Assembly (NCBI GenBank): GCA_000818945.1
Contig: KN805385.1
Location: 314,209-378,208 of the forward strand
Source: Schizochytrium sp. CCTCC M209059
Taxonomy: Eukaryota > Sar > Bigyra > Thraustochytrida > Thraustochytriidae
Length of the DNA: 64,000 nt
Direction: 5' to 3'
The stretch's first letter is position 1. Each line of letters starts with the position of its first letter. Below, piece by piece: positions 1-9,355 of this stretch. Made by a program: the position numbers and the translations under genes. Below the pieces are notes generated by a model. It was not told the origin of the DNA, ran no database searches, and worked only from the letters and a program-made list of their open reading frames with translations.

Positions 1-2169
1 GGCGGAGATCGACACCCGCCTCCGGGCTTGGACTTTGATCCCTACTCGAAAGGTCTTGCGCTGCAGCATCGTACCATAGCAGAGACGTCTGCTGTTTTCG
101 GGGACAATGATATTTACTTGGGCACCGCGGTCGTTGATCTTTCCACGCTCGATGTTGGTTTAGACCGCGTTCATGGGTGGTATCATGTCATCGACGCGGA
201 GCAACGTCGCGTCGGCCAAGTCAAGGTCAAGGTCTCGATCGTTCGTGCATCTTCTGGCGTAAAAGACAACGACTTTGCCGCCACTTCAGCCGAAGAGAAT
301 GTATCTTCAATCACATTTGCTTCACGAGAAGTTCCTGGAGAAGAGGATGCAAAGCATGAGCAAGATCCCGAGGCAGTCCCTTCGCCAGCAGCTTTGGCAG
401 ACGCAATGCAGAGTCTCGATTTGATATCGGAGCGCCTGCGAATGCGCATGTTGCGCCTGGAGAACTCGAGTTCAGCAGCTCCTCAAGACAATGTCGGCGA
501 CTCGGTTGACCACCAGGTGAAACATGAGAAAGAGGACCAACAGGATGACGATGGTGGGATTACTATGGGCAGTCAATCTGGATCGAATATTCACGTAGAG
601 ATCCCACAAAGTGGCGCAAGTGGCGAACTGGAACGCCTTGATGTCAACGATGGCGTCGCGCCTGTTGAACCTCCTAAACCTCAGAATACAGAGACCCTGC
701 ATCCTATCGAAATCATGCACACTTTGGAAGACGCGAACAATTTGTCTCCTCACCCGTGTGGTGGTGCTGCTGCGGGAGAATTCATTCACTCCACATCCGA
801 GGTCGAGGGCGGCATCGGCAAGTTCGACCTGGTCGAGAATGCCAAGGCGGGCGAGGAGAATTACGAGATTGTCAACGACAGTGAAGAAGCTTTTTCAACA
901 GAGCACGGATCTGGTCTTGCAGCTGACGATGATGCCATTAACGCTGCACTCGATCAAATCGAAACTGCCGTTGAGGTCAACACTACTGATGGCATATTTG
1001 ATGGTGATGCCGAAGATGACATCGAGAAACGCCAAGAGTCGGCTAATGTTTTAACACCAGCGGACGCAGCTTTAGAAATTGTACTGGAGGAGACCACGTC
1101 AGGATTGCATGACCCCATCTATGGAACGCAAAGAGCGGTTTTTGATGATTTAGATGCAAGCAAAGCACATCAAGTTGGTGAAACCACAAGTCTTGCAAGG
1201 GACCAAGAAGAGGAAGACGAAGACGAAGACGAAGAAGAGGAAGACGAAGACGAAGAAGAAGAAGAAGAAGAGGAAGACGAAGACGAAGAAGAAGAAGAAG
1301 AAGAAGAAGACGAAGAAGAAGAAGAAGAGGGTACTTTTGACTTTGAAAAGGAGGAAGACGAGAAGTGTGTTATTGGCGCGCAAGATGTGATTATAGAGAA
1401 TGACCAAGAGCGGATTCCTGAATCGCGCAAAGGCGATATCCGGTTTGAGCGCTCTGCGTTCTCTCCAGTGAACCGGCACGAAGAGCATCAACAAGTAGAG
1501 GAAGAGGAGGACGGTCTCGCCGAACAGCCCACCAAAGGAACCCCGGCAAACCCATCAAAAGACCCTGTTTCTGGCGATGCGGAGGCTTACGATGGCTCGC
1601 GCGACTCTACTTTAAGCCCTGGAAAATACGGTCAATTGGAGAGCACTGTCAAAGGCGTTGGCGATTTTCAGGAGCATGACATTGATCAAGTTTATCACGT
1701 AGTCAATCTTCACGCGAACGAGGAGGATCAAGAGGAAACGACCTTTGCCAAGAGTTCCAACGCAGATCCCGACGACCCCGAATTCCATGGTACTCGTGCT
1801 GCTCAAGACCCGAAAGCGCATGAGAGCGACAGCGAGAGCTCTCTGTCAAGCGAGGGCGCCAAGAGTGTTCTGTCCACCTTTGCAGTGGACCCCATGAAGA
1901 TGCCTGATTTGCCATCTACGTACTACAATCAATTGGCGCAAGTAGGACCAGAACTCCCCAAAGCGCATATTTGCAGTGGCCAAGAGGCCCGCGTGAAACG
2001 CTTGTCTGTGTCGCCAATCCAAGTTAACGAGAAGACGGAGGTGGGCACCCCGAATTTATTCGCAAGCCAGGAGAAGCGTCGAATGGCCAAGAAGGACACG
2101 TGGATGGATCCTGAAACTGCGCGGATCGCCCGAATTTTGCGGGGTGATGGCAGCAAAGCAAGTAACTAA
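1..2169 (+). CDS. Acidic protein with C-terminal half of a C2 domain, 5' partial
   Basis: The frame is open to the first base of the window, so the true start lies to the left; the TTG at 28 is not a believable start. The first ~80 residues look like the second half of a C2 domain: a GTAVVDLSTL strand, then GWYHVID, then GQVKVKVSI. This is the usual order of late C2 beta strands, as in lipid- or protein-binding C2 modules. The rest (about 630 residues) is low complexity and highly acidic, with an E/D tract near residues 390-435. A conserved-looking basic tail (EKRRMAKKDTW, then ETARIARIL) precedes the TAA. The GWY plus GQ-K-V pattern recalls C2 domains of centriolar C2CD3-type proteins, but that is a guess. 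The C2 call is fairly safe; the function is unknown. Confidence 0.75.
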   Translation, partial: GGDRHPPPGLDFDPYSKGLALQHRTIAETSAVFGDNDIYLGTAVVDLSTLDVGLDRVHGWYHVIDAEQRRVGQVKVKVSIVRASSGVKDNDFAATSAEENVSSITFASREVPGEEDAKHEQDPEAVPSPAALADAMQSLDLISERLRMRMLRLENSSSAAPQDNVGDSVDHQVKHEKEDQQDDDGGITMGSQSGSNIHVEIPQSGASGELERLDVNDGVAPVEPPKPQNTETLHPIEIMHTLEDANNLSPHPCGGAAAGEFIHSTSEVEGGIGKFDLVENAKAGEENYEIVNDSEEAFSTEHGSGLAADDDAINAALDQIETAVEVNTTDGIFDGDAEDDIEKRQESANVLTPADAALEIVLEETTSGLHDPIYGTQRAVFDDLDASKAHQVGETTSLARDQEEEDEDEDEEEEDEDEEEEEEEEDEDEEEEEEEEDEEEEEEGTFDFEKEEDEKCVIGAQDVIIENDQERIPESRKGDIRFERSAFSPVNRHEEHQQVEEEEDGLAEQPTKGTPANPSKDPVSGDAEAYDGSRDSTLSPGKYGQLESTVKGVGDFQEHDIDQVYHVVNLHANEEDQEETTFAKSSNADPDDPEFHGTRAAQDPKAHESDSESSLSSEGAKSVLSTFAVDPMKMPDLPSTYYNQLAQVGPELPKAHICSGQEARVKRLSVSPIQVNEKTEVGTPNLFASQEKRRMAKKDTWMDPETARIARILRGDGSKASN
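1201..1332 (+). repeat. GAA/GAC/GAG triplet repeat encoding an acidic tract
   Basis: About 130 bases of near-pure GAN triplets encode an unbroken Glu/Asp run inside the C2-domain protein. The tract is in frame, so length changes by triplets would be tolerated. Antisense poly-Ser and poly-Phe ORFs across it are shadows. Confidence 0.9.
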
Positions 2170-2212
2170 ACTACTTTAAACCTAGATTTATTTGTATTTT
2201 GTGTATGTGTGT

Positions 2213-2257
2213 GATACGATATGATATGATAAGATAGGATAGGATATGATATGATAC
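2213..2257. repeat. GATATGATAT-type microsatellite in a convergent 3' spacer
   Basis: Imperfect 5- and 10-bp repeats of GATAT/GATAG lie in the 118-bp spacer between the stop of the acidic protein and the stop of the convergent coiled-coil gene. The spacer is short, so both 3' UTRs must be short or overlap. Confidence 0.7.
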
Positions 2258-2287
2258 ATGAGTTTGCACAGCCTATCAAGGTGTGTT

Positions 2288-2959
2288 TTATTGGTTTGGG
2301 GCCGACACAACAAGGAGTCGCTTGGTCCCGACCGGTGGCGGATCCTCGTAATCTTGACCGTCCTCATCAGGCTCGGCGCATAGACCGCTCGCGAGAAGAC
2401 AGTTGACGACTGAGGAGGCTTCGTCGGCCCCGGCAAGGTCAACACTATAAGGCATTCGCAAAAAGCGTTTCCAGAATGTGAGGTCTCCAGGGACTGAAAA
2501 GTGATTGGCGAGAAAGATACGCGCGACACGCTGAAGCTTTTCATTTTCTTCAGCTTCGTCTTGGGTCACCGGGGGCATTGGGTCGCTATTGCTACGCCGT
2601 GCGACGGCTAAATTGTTCTCCTTGTTGAGCTCGTCGGCAAGTGCGCGCAGGTCGTGCTCTTCGGTCTTGCGCTTGGCGACGCGGGCGCGTGTTTCCTCCA
2701 GACGCGTCTTGAGCGCGATTTCTGCTTCCTGCAATTGACTGATTGTTCTCGCATTGTTCTGGCGCACCTTGCATCGCGCCAGCCGCAGGGCCTCGGGATC
2801 CTTGCCGCCCTCGCGCGCAGCGTCCGGATCTGGGGGCGCCCGGAGACGGTCACCGGTTTCAAGCAATTTGAGGCGCGCCGAGGCCACCTCGGCGCGCAGA
2901 CCGGCCTCCACGGCGCGCAGCGTGCGCAGGCGCGCCGAGGCGCCCTCCTCCTCCGCCAT
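2288..2959 (-). CDS. Coiled-coil protein of unknown function, 223 aa
   Basis: An intact ATG-started ORF. Residues 1-125 are Ala/Arg/Glu/Leu-rich with heptad character (for example RTISQLQEAEIALKTRLEE), predicting a long coiled coil. Residues 130-200 look globular (LQRVARIFLANHF, then DLTFWKRFLRMPYS). The tail is acidic and ends in a short hydrophobic strand. The layout, with coiled coil first and a small folded end, resembles small kinetochore or spindle subunits, but no family motif is recognisable and I assign no function. It is convergent with the C2 protein and divergent from the membrane-protein gene at 3337. Confidence 0.6.
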   Translation of the reverse strand: MAEEEGASARLRTLRAVEAGLRAEVASARLKLLETGDRLRAPPDPDAAREGGKDPEALRLARCKVRQNNARTISQLQEAEIALKTRLEETRARVAKRKTEEHDLRALADELNKENNLAVARRSNSDPMPPVTQDEAEENEKLQRVARIFLANHFSVPGDLTFWKRFLRMPYSVDLAGADEASSVVNCLLASGLCAEPDEDGQDYEDPPPVGTKRLLVVSAPNQ

Positions 2960-3336
2960 TTGCTGCCGCTACTTTTGCGCGCCTAGCTCCGCACGAAGGC
3001 TCGTGGTTTCTGTGTTTGCAACATTGTCCAAGACGACTCGGCCGGGAAGAGACAGTCTTAACCGTAACTGAGCTCTCTCTTTAAAGTTCTTATCTTATAC
3101 GCGGCAAAGATACTACGAACGAGAGTGCTCGCCGCCGCCGCCGCCGCCGCTGCTGCTGCTGCTGCTGCTGCTGCTGCCCCTGATCGTTCGCGGCGACCAA
3201 GCGGGTTGTTACGACTGTCTGGACTTGTAGAGTCGCGCGCCTGATTCGTCTGCAGCGCCCGAGTTTGTTGTATTTGTTGTTGTTGTTGCTGTTGTAGTGG
3301 TGGTTCTGGTGCGCTGGGTGTGTCGAGTCCGACGAT
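2960..3336. promoter_or_regulatory. Divergent intergenic promoter region with triplet repeats
   Basis: This is the 377-bp spacer between two divergent ATGs. It holds a (CGC)n(TGC)n stretch at about 3130-3178 and a TTG/TTGCTG run at about 3268-3300. These give poly-Ala/poly-Gln antisense ORFs that I regard as spurious. No clear TATA box. It presumably serves as 5' UTR and promoter for both neighbours. Confidence 0.45.
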
Positions 3337-4854
3337 ATGGGCGTCAAGGTAGTCCTCGTCGGCAGCAGCGGCGGTGGCGGCGCGACAGAGGGCCACGCTG
3401 ACGTGCCGGGCTTTGTCAAAACGCTCGAGACCCAACTTGAAGCAGCGGGAATGGAGCTCGTCGGCGTGCAGATGATCGCCACGACGAACGGAATCGGGAT
3501 GGACCATGCCGGGCCCACGACGCCGGCTGTGCTACACACGCGTCTGCATGGAGAAAAAGGCCTGCAAAGCGTTGCAGGAAGCCTCGAAGAGGTCAACGAG
3601 CGCGCTCGAAGCGTAGACGCTGTTCTTGCAAGCTATATTGCCGATGCTGTCTCGAAATGCGACGCGGTCGTGTCCATGAGCGCAGATGTGGAAGGAGCTA
3701 ACCTTCGGTGTCTACGTGAGGCCGGGCGCGCTAGGATTCCCGTCACTGGGACAGGAGGGTCGTCGGTGTCAATGCTCATGAAACGTGTTTTGTTCGTCGG
3801 TGGGAGCGGTTCTGTGTCGACAACAGCCACCTCTCGAGCAGTCTCTTTCACGCACGCTTTGGCCAGATTCTTTGGGCTTCACTACGAGCCGCACGTTGGC
3901 AGTGGAACCGGCGCGCCGTCCGTGCTTTCTGTATTGAATTCGATGCTGCCTGCGTTTCTGGCAGTGGCCGTGCTACGCTTCGGTATGCGGGTAACGCACG
4001 TAGAGCTCCCAGAGATGGATTATTTGTTGCGTGACGTAAGTCTGCCCGTTCTGGTTTGCGCAACTGTAGTCCACGCATATGTTGGCAAGGAAATGGGTTC
4101 TCTGGGTTTGTTGTCAAGCATAATTGCTGGAACGGCTTGTGCTGGATCAATTGCATCAGCTTTGCTGATTGGCCTGGGGCTCTCACGTGTTCTTCCGCGT
4201 GTACTCTTTGGCCTCATCCGAGCGGACGTTCCTGCCACGGCATGTTCTATCATTCTCACAGGTTTATGTAGTATATATGGTGCTATCGGTGGGTTTTGCT
4301 GTGCACGAGTCCTTATGCCTGTCCGCGACGTCATTGTGGCATGGATCCAGGGACAATACCATCCCATCGTTGGTGCTATCGCGGGCGCGCTCATGTGTCG
4401 AGGAAGTAAAAGTGGATATTATCATTCCGTTGCGCTGCCAATCATTCTCATCGAGATGGAGCATGGGGACTTTAGTTTTGTGGGGAGTCTGGATCTATTG
4501 ACTCTCGTATGCGTCTCCGGGGGCATTTGCGCAGGAGTTAGGCTGCAACGGAAAAGCGCACTCGCGGAGCGAGGACTTTGGGTGAATATGTGTTTTGGCG
4601 ACATGATCGAGGCTGCATATCCATTCATGGAGGAGGTCACTGCAGTCAATGCCGCTGGGTACCTCGGCTCCGCGGTCGGAGGTGCCATTCTCCAGACGGG
4701 CGAAGAAGGTGCAGTGCTGAGCACCGCTTACATGCCGGTACCGCTTTCGATCCTCTTTGCTGGTGCCTCGGGAAGGTTGGTACTTGCTGCAGCATGTTTG
4801 GCTGCATGGGGCATCCCTTTCATCGCTGCTCTTGTATTTTATCGGAAGAGGTGA
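3337..4854 (+). CDS. Multi-pass membrane protein with soluble N-terminal domain, 505 aa
   Basis: Starts at an ATG and ends at TGA. Residues 1-190 are soluble and alternate hydrophobic strands with Gly-rich turns (VVLVGSSGGGG near the start, VTGTGGSSVSMLMKRVLFVGG around 147-165), suggesting a Rossmann-like alpha/beta fold. Residues ~200-500 contain roughly eight to ten hydrophobic segments, with a loop GSKSGYYHS and an acidic-aromatic loop IEMEHGDFSF that could line a transport path. The body looks like a bacterial-type permease; the closest feel is a PTS EIIC-like or uncharacterised bacterial permease, but I cannot name a family. A bacterial origin is possible but untested. It is convergent with the thiamine pyrophosphokinase gene. 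Confidence 0.65.
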   Translation: MGVKVVLVGSSGGGGATEGHADVPGFVKTLETQLEAAGMELVGVQMIATTNGIGMDHAGPTTPAVLHTRLHGEKGLQSVAGSLEEVNERARSVDAVLASYIADAVSKCDAVVSMSADVEGANLRCLREAGRARIPVTGTGGSSVSMLMKRVLFVGGSGSVSTTATSRAVSFTHALARFFGLHYEPHVGSGTGAPSVLSVLNSMLPAFLAVAVLRFGMRVTHVELPEMDYLLRDVSLPVLVCATVVHAYVGKEMGSLGLLSSIIAGTACAGSIASALLIGLGLSRVLPRVLFGLIRADVPATACSIILTGLCSIYGAIGGFCCARVLMPVRDVIVAWIQGQYHPIVGAIAGALMCRGSKSGYYHSVALPIILIEMEHGDFSFVGSLDLLTLVCVSGGICAGVRLQRKSALAERGLWVNMCFGDMIEAAYPFMEEVTAVNAAGYLGSAVGGAILQTGEEGAVLSTAYMPVPLSILFAGASGRLVLAAACLAAWGIPFIAALVFYRKR

Positions 4855-5016
4855 TACAGCAGCAGCAGCAGCAAGAGGAGGAGAAGACATGCGCTCTTGG
4901 TACCTCCTTGCTCCTTGCTGCCCCTCTTTCTCGGTGCTGGCCTCGTCAAGTAATGTATGAGCATGCTTCCATGATTCACCCAAAACATCAGCAAGTAGCC
5001 AGCGGAGTAAGCATGC

Positions 5017-5973
5017 TTAGTCGGTTGCGTCTGCATCGTCGGCAACGTCGAGCGGAACACTGGACCAGAGCAAGGGAGCATCCGTCTCAATTGAAGCTGT
5101 GCAGCCATCCATTTCGTTGGAAGAGCTCACGAGACCACCGAGTTCGAGGACTTGGTTTGACAAATTCCAGCGAAGTCCGGAAGTGGTGACACGTGCAGGC
5201 CCAGCAAGCGGCGCAAGTCCGCAGATAGGACTTATGATATCTTCAGGCCTGATGAGAGTGTGCTTGCCAGGTGCCAATAAGAGTGCTAGTGACTGATCCG
5301 ATAGCAAGATGAGGTCTTGAAATGTTTTGTCGAACTTGAAGAGCATGCTTATGTTTGCAAACTCGTGGTCAAGGCGGCCTCCTGTTGCGCCAAGCACGAT
5401 AACACTATAACGAGTGTCAAGCACGGCCTCTTCTTGCGCATCGGCAATGATGGCGAGTGCCTTTTCTAAATCGTGCTTGTCCTGGTCCGGGGCCTGAATC
5501 ACGCGCGTGCCGCGTGCTTCAAAGAAGCTCCGCGATTGGGACTCGATCGAATCAAGGTCGCCGACGATGAAGTTCGGTGTGAAGCGCGCAGCGGCTAGTT
5601 TGTCCGTGGTCTGGCAGGCCTCGTACAGCGCATTCGCGGCGCCGTCTACGCAGACGCGCAGCTCCGCAAGGTCCCAAAGGTGTTCCATAAAATCGGGTTG
5701 CAAGGCGTCGGGCCCGTCCGCCATGACAAGCACAAGCTTAATGGGCTGAGCCTGGCCATTAGCGTCTTCATTGACCTCTCCCTCTTTCTTTTGCTCCAAA
5801 GCTTGCTGTTCTTGCTGCGCTTCTTGCGCCTCTTGCCCAAGTTGCGCTTCTTTCTGTGGCGTCGGGCCGGAGGTGCTGTCGCTGCTGCTGGCATGAGCAC
5901 CTTGCGCGCCTCGCAGCAAGCCTGCGAGGTCGCGGAGGCGCACTCCTGCTGCCGATGCTGTGCCGCCGAGCAT
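5017..5973 (-). CDS. TPK1: Thiamine pyrophosphokinase
   Basis: Transfers pyrophosphate from ATP to thiamine to make the cofactor thiamine diphosphate, normally in the cytosol. Family motifs run in order: MADGPDAL and VCVDGAANALY (about residues 84-116), the Asp motif FIVGDLDSIE (135-144), DQDKHDLEKAL (164-173) and GATGGRLDHEFANI (195-208), then the substrate-site motif TTSGLRWNLSN (263-273). The last 50 residues form the C-terminal beta-sandwich that closes the active site at the dimer interface. Residues 1-75 are a low-complexity Ala/Gln/Glu extension absent from most family members (usually ~240 aa). No organelle presequence is obvious. The ATG at 5973 is the first in frame. Family assignment is secure. 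Confidence 0.93.
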   Translation of the reverse strand: MLGGTASAAGVRLRDLAGLLRGAQGAHASSSDSTSGPTPQKEAQLGQEAQEAQQEQQALEQKKEGEVNEDANGQAQPIKLVLVMADGPDALQPDFMEHLWDLAELRVCVDGAANALYEACQTTDKLAAARFTPNFIVGDLDSIESQSRSFFEARGTRVIQAPDQDKHDLEKALAIIADAQEEAVLDTRYSVIVLGATGGRLDHEFANISMLFKFDKTFQDLILLSDQSLALLLAPGKHTLIRPEDIISPICGLAPLAGPARVTTSGLRWNLSNQVLELGGLVSSSNEMDGCTASIETDAPLLWSSVPLDVADDADATD

Positions 5974-6398
5974 GGCTCCTTGCGACGGGCCACACGTGGG
6001 GTGGGTGGGAGTCTGAATTACCCTGCCCTGCCCTGCCCTGCCCTGCCCTGCCCTGCCCTGACGCTCGCTCGCTCCTGAGCGCGCGAGGCGTATCGATAGC
6101 GATTTGTCACTCCACTTTTTGTTGGCTGCCGGTCACAGGAATCAACATTTTTTGAGCTGCGACAAAGAAGGAAGTATACTACGTACGTAGCTGCATAGAT
6201 TGTTTTTATTGATTTCCTGTAAGTTTTCCTCTGGCATAGGCCTATATACTATGACCACGTGCGAGCTTTTAGACACCAAGGTCAAACGTAATACTGCGCT
6301 GTTCGTTCTTCAGAAAGACCATGACATCATTTCTTTTGGGGTTCTCTCGTACGGGCACGGGCATGGGCGCGGGCTTGGGCATGAAACTTATATTCGTT
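5974..6398. other. Intergenic region with CCCTG repeat and ACGTACGT palindrome
   Basis: This lies between the start of TPK and the stop of the homeodomain gene, both on the minus strand, so it is the likely TPK promoter. It holds eight CCCTG units (6021-6060) and a perfect 12-bp palindrome CTACGTACGTAG at 6179-6190, about 206 bp upstream of the TPK ATG. No ORF in it looks coding. Confidence 0.55.
6021..6060. repeat. (CCCTG)8 pentanucleotide microsatellite
   Basis: Eight uninterrupted CCCTG units about 50 bp upstream of the TPK ATG, within its likely 5' UTR or core promoter. Confidence 0.95.
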
Positions 6399-8375
6399 CT
6401 AAAGGCCTTGGCCTGGAGCTTGTTGTGAAGCGGCATGCTGCGTGGAGTAATTATTCGAGGCAAGGTAAGGTTTGACACTTTCCCAACCGAGAATGGCCTC
6501 GTTTTGCATATTAAAGTAGATTTGGAAGCGAGGCTCCTTGCTTGAACGTGACGCAGGCGGGAGCACGTGGAGAATCTCGCCCTCCATGTTCTCGTGCATG
6601 ATCTTGAGGCCCACAAAGGCCTCGTTGAGAAAGTTTTCTGCCCAATGCGAAGGATTTGAGTATACATCTTGACTGAAAATGACGCGGGAAGGGTCTCCCG
6701 TAGGCCCAGCGCTGGGAATATGTGGGGCCGTAGCAGTCGAGGTGTCGAGAGATTGCGGACCATCGTAGGTCCCTCGCGACTTGCTCTCTATAAGCTCTGG
6801 GAAATGGGCATCGAGGATATCAGCAACGTTGAGCGTTTGCAACGGAGCACCGAGTCCAGCGACAATACTCTTCATAATGACCTCCACCTCGCGATCCCCA
6901 CTGTATTTGCCGATAATGTACCAAAGCAGCAGGGTCCGGAAGTCTTGATCTCTTTTGATAAGCAGTGTTTTTAGAGCTTTGATGGCTCCATGACTCGCAG
7001 CAATCTGCACCGCACGTACGCATGGATACAAGACTGAATCCTTGGAAAGCAAGTTTTCAAAGACACTCGACATGGTCGGAGGCACTTTGGTGCGTCGTCG
7101 GGCTCGGCGAGCGGCGAATGCTGCATTTTCGCCATGCGCGTCTTGGTCATGCATGTCGATACCACCTGACGTGACTTGATAAAAAGCAGGATCCTTGTCG
7201 AGATATAACTTTACGGTGCGAAAAGCGCGCGAAATGTCCTTGGCGTTTTCTTCAGAAAGATTATTCTCCTCGAGTTTCATGGAGAATCCATCCGTGTCTT
7301 TGCGAGCTCTCGAGACCAATCCGTGCTGCACGTCGTGGTGGTCCATTGCGTGATCAACATGGCTTGCGTGCGATCGTGATAGCTCGTCCATCTCGTGGCC
7401 CGACTGGCTTCCTGGTTCATTTTGATCCTGACCTTGAGGCTGTTGTTGCTGTTCTTGTTGTTGTTCTTGCACAGACATGGGGGGTGGCATGGGCGGACCC
7501 TCTTGCTGCTGTTGCAGTCGCTGTTGCTGCTGGTCGTGATTTTGTTGCTGATCTCGGTGGTCATCTCTGTCATGGCTTTGCGCAGATTGCTGTCCTTCCA
7601 GTGAGCCCTGGGCCTGTTGTTGTTGTTGTTGTTGTTGTTGCGCATCTTCAGCACTCAAGGGGTGTATAGAAGGTTGCTGCTGCTGGTGGTGCTGCTGCTG
7701 GTGCATGAGGCTGTGCTGCTGATGAATGTGTTGCTGGGACCCCTGGCGCGCTAGTTTATGGGCCTGGTCATCCCCAGTACCTCCATAGCTCCTTTTCTTG
7801 ACGCGATTGTCATCGGCTCCATCAATGTATGCGAGCATTTTGGCGTCCTGGCGGTACTCTTTTGTCCTACGGTTATCGAACCATTTCGTGACTTGTTGCA
7901 GAGAGAGGCCAAGCTCGTCGGCCAAGCGAACTTTGGCGGGACGGGCAGCCTTGCCACGTGTCACCCGACCCGACTTGAAGGCCTCTTCAAGTTTCTCGCG
8001 AACCTCTGGCGCAAGCGGAACACGCTTCCTGCGGAGATACTCTTTGCCAGCATAGACAAACTTGTGCAATTCTTTGCGCTCCATCTTTCGTTGAAGTTCG
8101 GGATCGTTTGACATTTCTTGCATTGGTCCTGGTGCCGGCATATGGCCCACGTGGGGGTGATGAGCGTCGTGTGTCGTGTGGTCGTCGTGATCCTGCACAA
8201 CGCTTATTCGCGACGAGTGGGCATTTATGTCGTCGACTCCTTCAACATGGTGTTGTTCCTGATCTTGATCCTCTTCGTCTTCTCGTTCCTGGTCTTCTTC
8301 TTGCGGATGCTGCTGCGGCCGTAGTTCGTCTGCTATAATATGTTGATGAATGAGTTCATCTCTCGGGATGTCCAT
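6399..8375 (-). CDS. Homeodomain transcription factor, glutamine-rich
   Basis: I take the ATG at 8375 (658 aa). The frame runs open upstream through an ATATATATATAT element at 8557-8568 that looks like promoter, so longer starts are unlikely. Residues ~115-176 form a homeodomain: a basic N-arm (RRKRV), helix 1 with LEEAF, then helix 3 with QQVTKWFDNRRTKEYR, the WFxNRR signature. Between the helix-1 Phe and the Trp there are 32 residues rather than 28, so the loop is about four longer than canonical, similar to TALE-class proteins. Flanks are acidic and His-rich on the N side and Gln-rich from ~225 to 400. A second folded region lies at ~430-640 (FENLLSKDSVLYPCVRAVQ, then GEILHVLPP) and is of unknown family. 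Predicted role: nuclear DNA-binding regulator. Targets are unknown. Confidence 0.85.
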   Translation of the reverse strand: MDIPRDELIHQHIIADELRPQQHPQEEDQEREDEEDQDQEQHHVEGVDDINAHSSRISVVQDHDDHTTHDAHHPHVGHMPAPGPMQEMSNDPELQRKMERKELHKFVYAGKEYLRRKRVPLAPEVREKLEEAFKSGRVTRGKAARPAKVRLADELGLSLQQVTKWFDNRRTKEYRQDAKMLAYIDGADDNRVKKRSYGGTGDDQAHKLARQGSQQHIHQQHSLMHQQQHHQQQQPSIHPLSAEDAQQQQQQQQQAQGSLEGQQSAQSHDRDDHRDQQQNHDQQQQRLQQQQEGPPMPPPMSVQEQQQEQQQQPQGQDQNEPGSQSGHEMDELSRSHASHVDHAMDHHDVQHGLVSRARKDTDGFSMKLEENNLSEENAKDISRAFRTVKLYLDKDPAFYQVTSGGIDMHDQDAHGENAAFAARRARRRTKVPPTMSSVFENLLSKDSVLYPCVRAVQIAASHGAIKALKTLLIKRDQDFRTLLLWYIIGKYSGDREVEVIMKSIVAGLGAPLQTLNVADILDAHFPELIESKSRGTYDGPQSLDTSTATAPHIPSAGPTGDPSRVIFSQDVYSNPSHWAENFLNEAFVGLKIMHENMEGEILHVLPPASRSSKEPRFQIYFNMQNEAILGWESVKPYLASNNYSTQHAASQQAPGQGL

Positions 8376-9355
8376 CTTGCTTTTTGTTTTCTTTCTAAGC
8401 TGTACGAGACTCGGATCTCTTCCTTTAAGTATTCTGCACATGCAAAATCTTATAGGATCTTTCTTCTGCGAACGAGGTCTTCCCTTCCTCCCCTTCCTTT
8501 TCTCTACGCGCTCTCTCGCGCGGCTCTTGCACAGCGCAGGCGTCCTGATTGAGACGATATATATATATGTGAGTCTACCCGCCACGCGCCGCGGGAGACC
8601 GAGCGTCTGCCTCGCTCGCCTCTTCTGGTTCACGAGGCGGGGCCGCGGAGCTCACGGTGGAGCGCGCGAGGGGCGGAGAGGGCGCCAGAGCGGCCAAGGT
8701 CCGCGGCCGCTCGCGACTGCGCCTGCCGCGCCGCCTGTCCGCCGCCCGCGTGCGCCGTCGGGGTCGCTGCTTCGGCCCGCGGTGGCAGGCTGGTAGCCCT
8801 CCTTTTGCAGTTCTGCTTTTGCGCCTTACGCTCCGGGCCGCCGGCCCAGTGGCGCGCCTCTGCCGCTTCCCTTCACGTTTCCCCTCCCTTCATCCTCTCC
8901 ACAGTCGACCCACATGCAATTTCGTTCTCTCCACCGCGGCATCGCCATCGTACTGCGCGAGAGGCGGGGCTGTGGAGACACATGTCGGGCAGAAAACGGG
9001 ATGTGTGGGGTTTGAATTTGCCAGTGGAAGGAGAGGGAGGTGCGGGACGAAATCGGGCGAAGGTAGGGGGCCGGGATGAGAGGAGGTTGAATTTAAGGGG
9101 AAAGCGCGCGGGGACCGCGAGGGAAAAAACTTGAGAGCGCGCGAGGCAGGTAGGCAGGCAGGCATCAAGGAGAAGAAGAAGAAGAAGAAGAATGCGAGAG
9201 CGGCATTAGCGGCGAGGATGAGCCTTTCCACAAAGAGCTCGAACGACGAAGAAGAAGAAGAAGAAGAAGAAGAAGGAGTCTTGATGGCGCCGACCGATGA
9301 CGCATTCGTTGACTTGACTTGGAGGAACCGCCGGAGGCTTTTGCCATTTGGTTGG
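8376..9355. promoter_or_regulatory. Promoter region of the homeodomain gene, with TATA-like element
   Basis: An alternating ATATATATATAT lies at 8557-8568, about 185 bp upstream of the chosen ATG, and is a plausible TATA element on the minus strand. The rest is GC-rich and holds GAA-triplet runs at about 9171-9192 and 9248-9275. Open frames there are compositionally driven and I do not call a gene. The right end is the 3' UTR of the kinase gene. Confidence 0.4.

Noticed and set aside
1150..1494. Poly-Ser and poly-Phe ORFs opposite the acidic tract
   Set aside because: Antisense translations of a GAN triplet repeat inside a better-supported protein.
3058..3596. Gln/Ala-rich minus-strand ORFs in the 3.0-3.6 kb region
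   Set aside because: Driven by CGC/TGC/TTG triplet repeats and overlapping the real plus-strand gene start.
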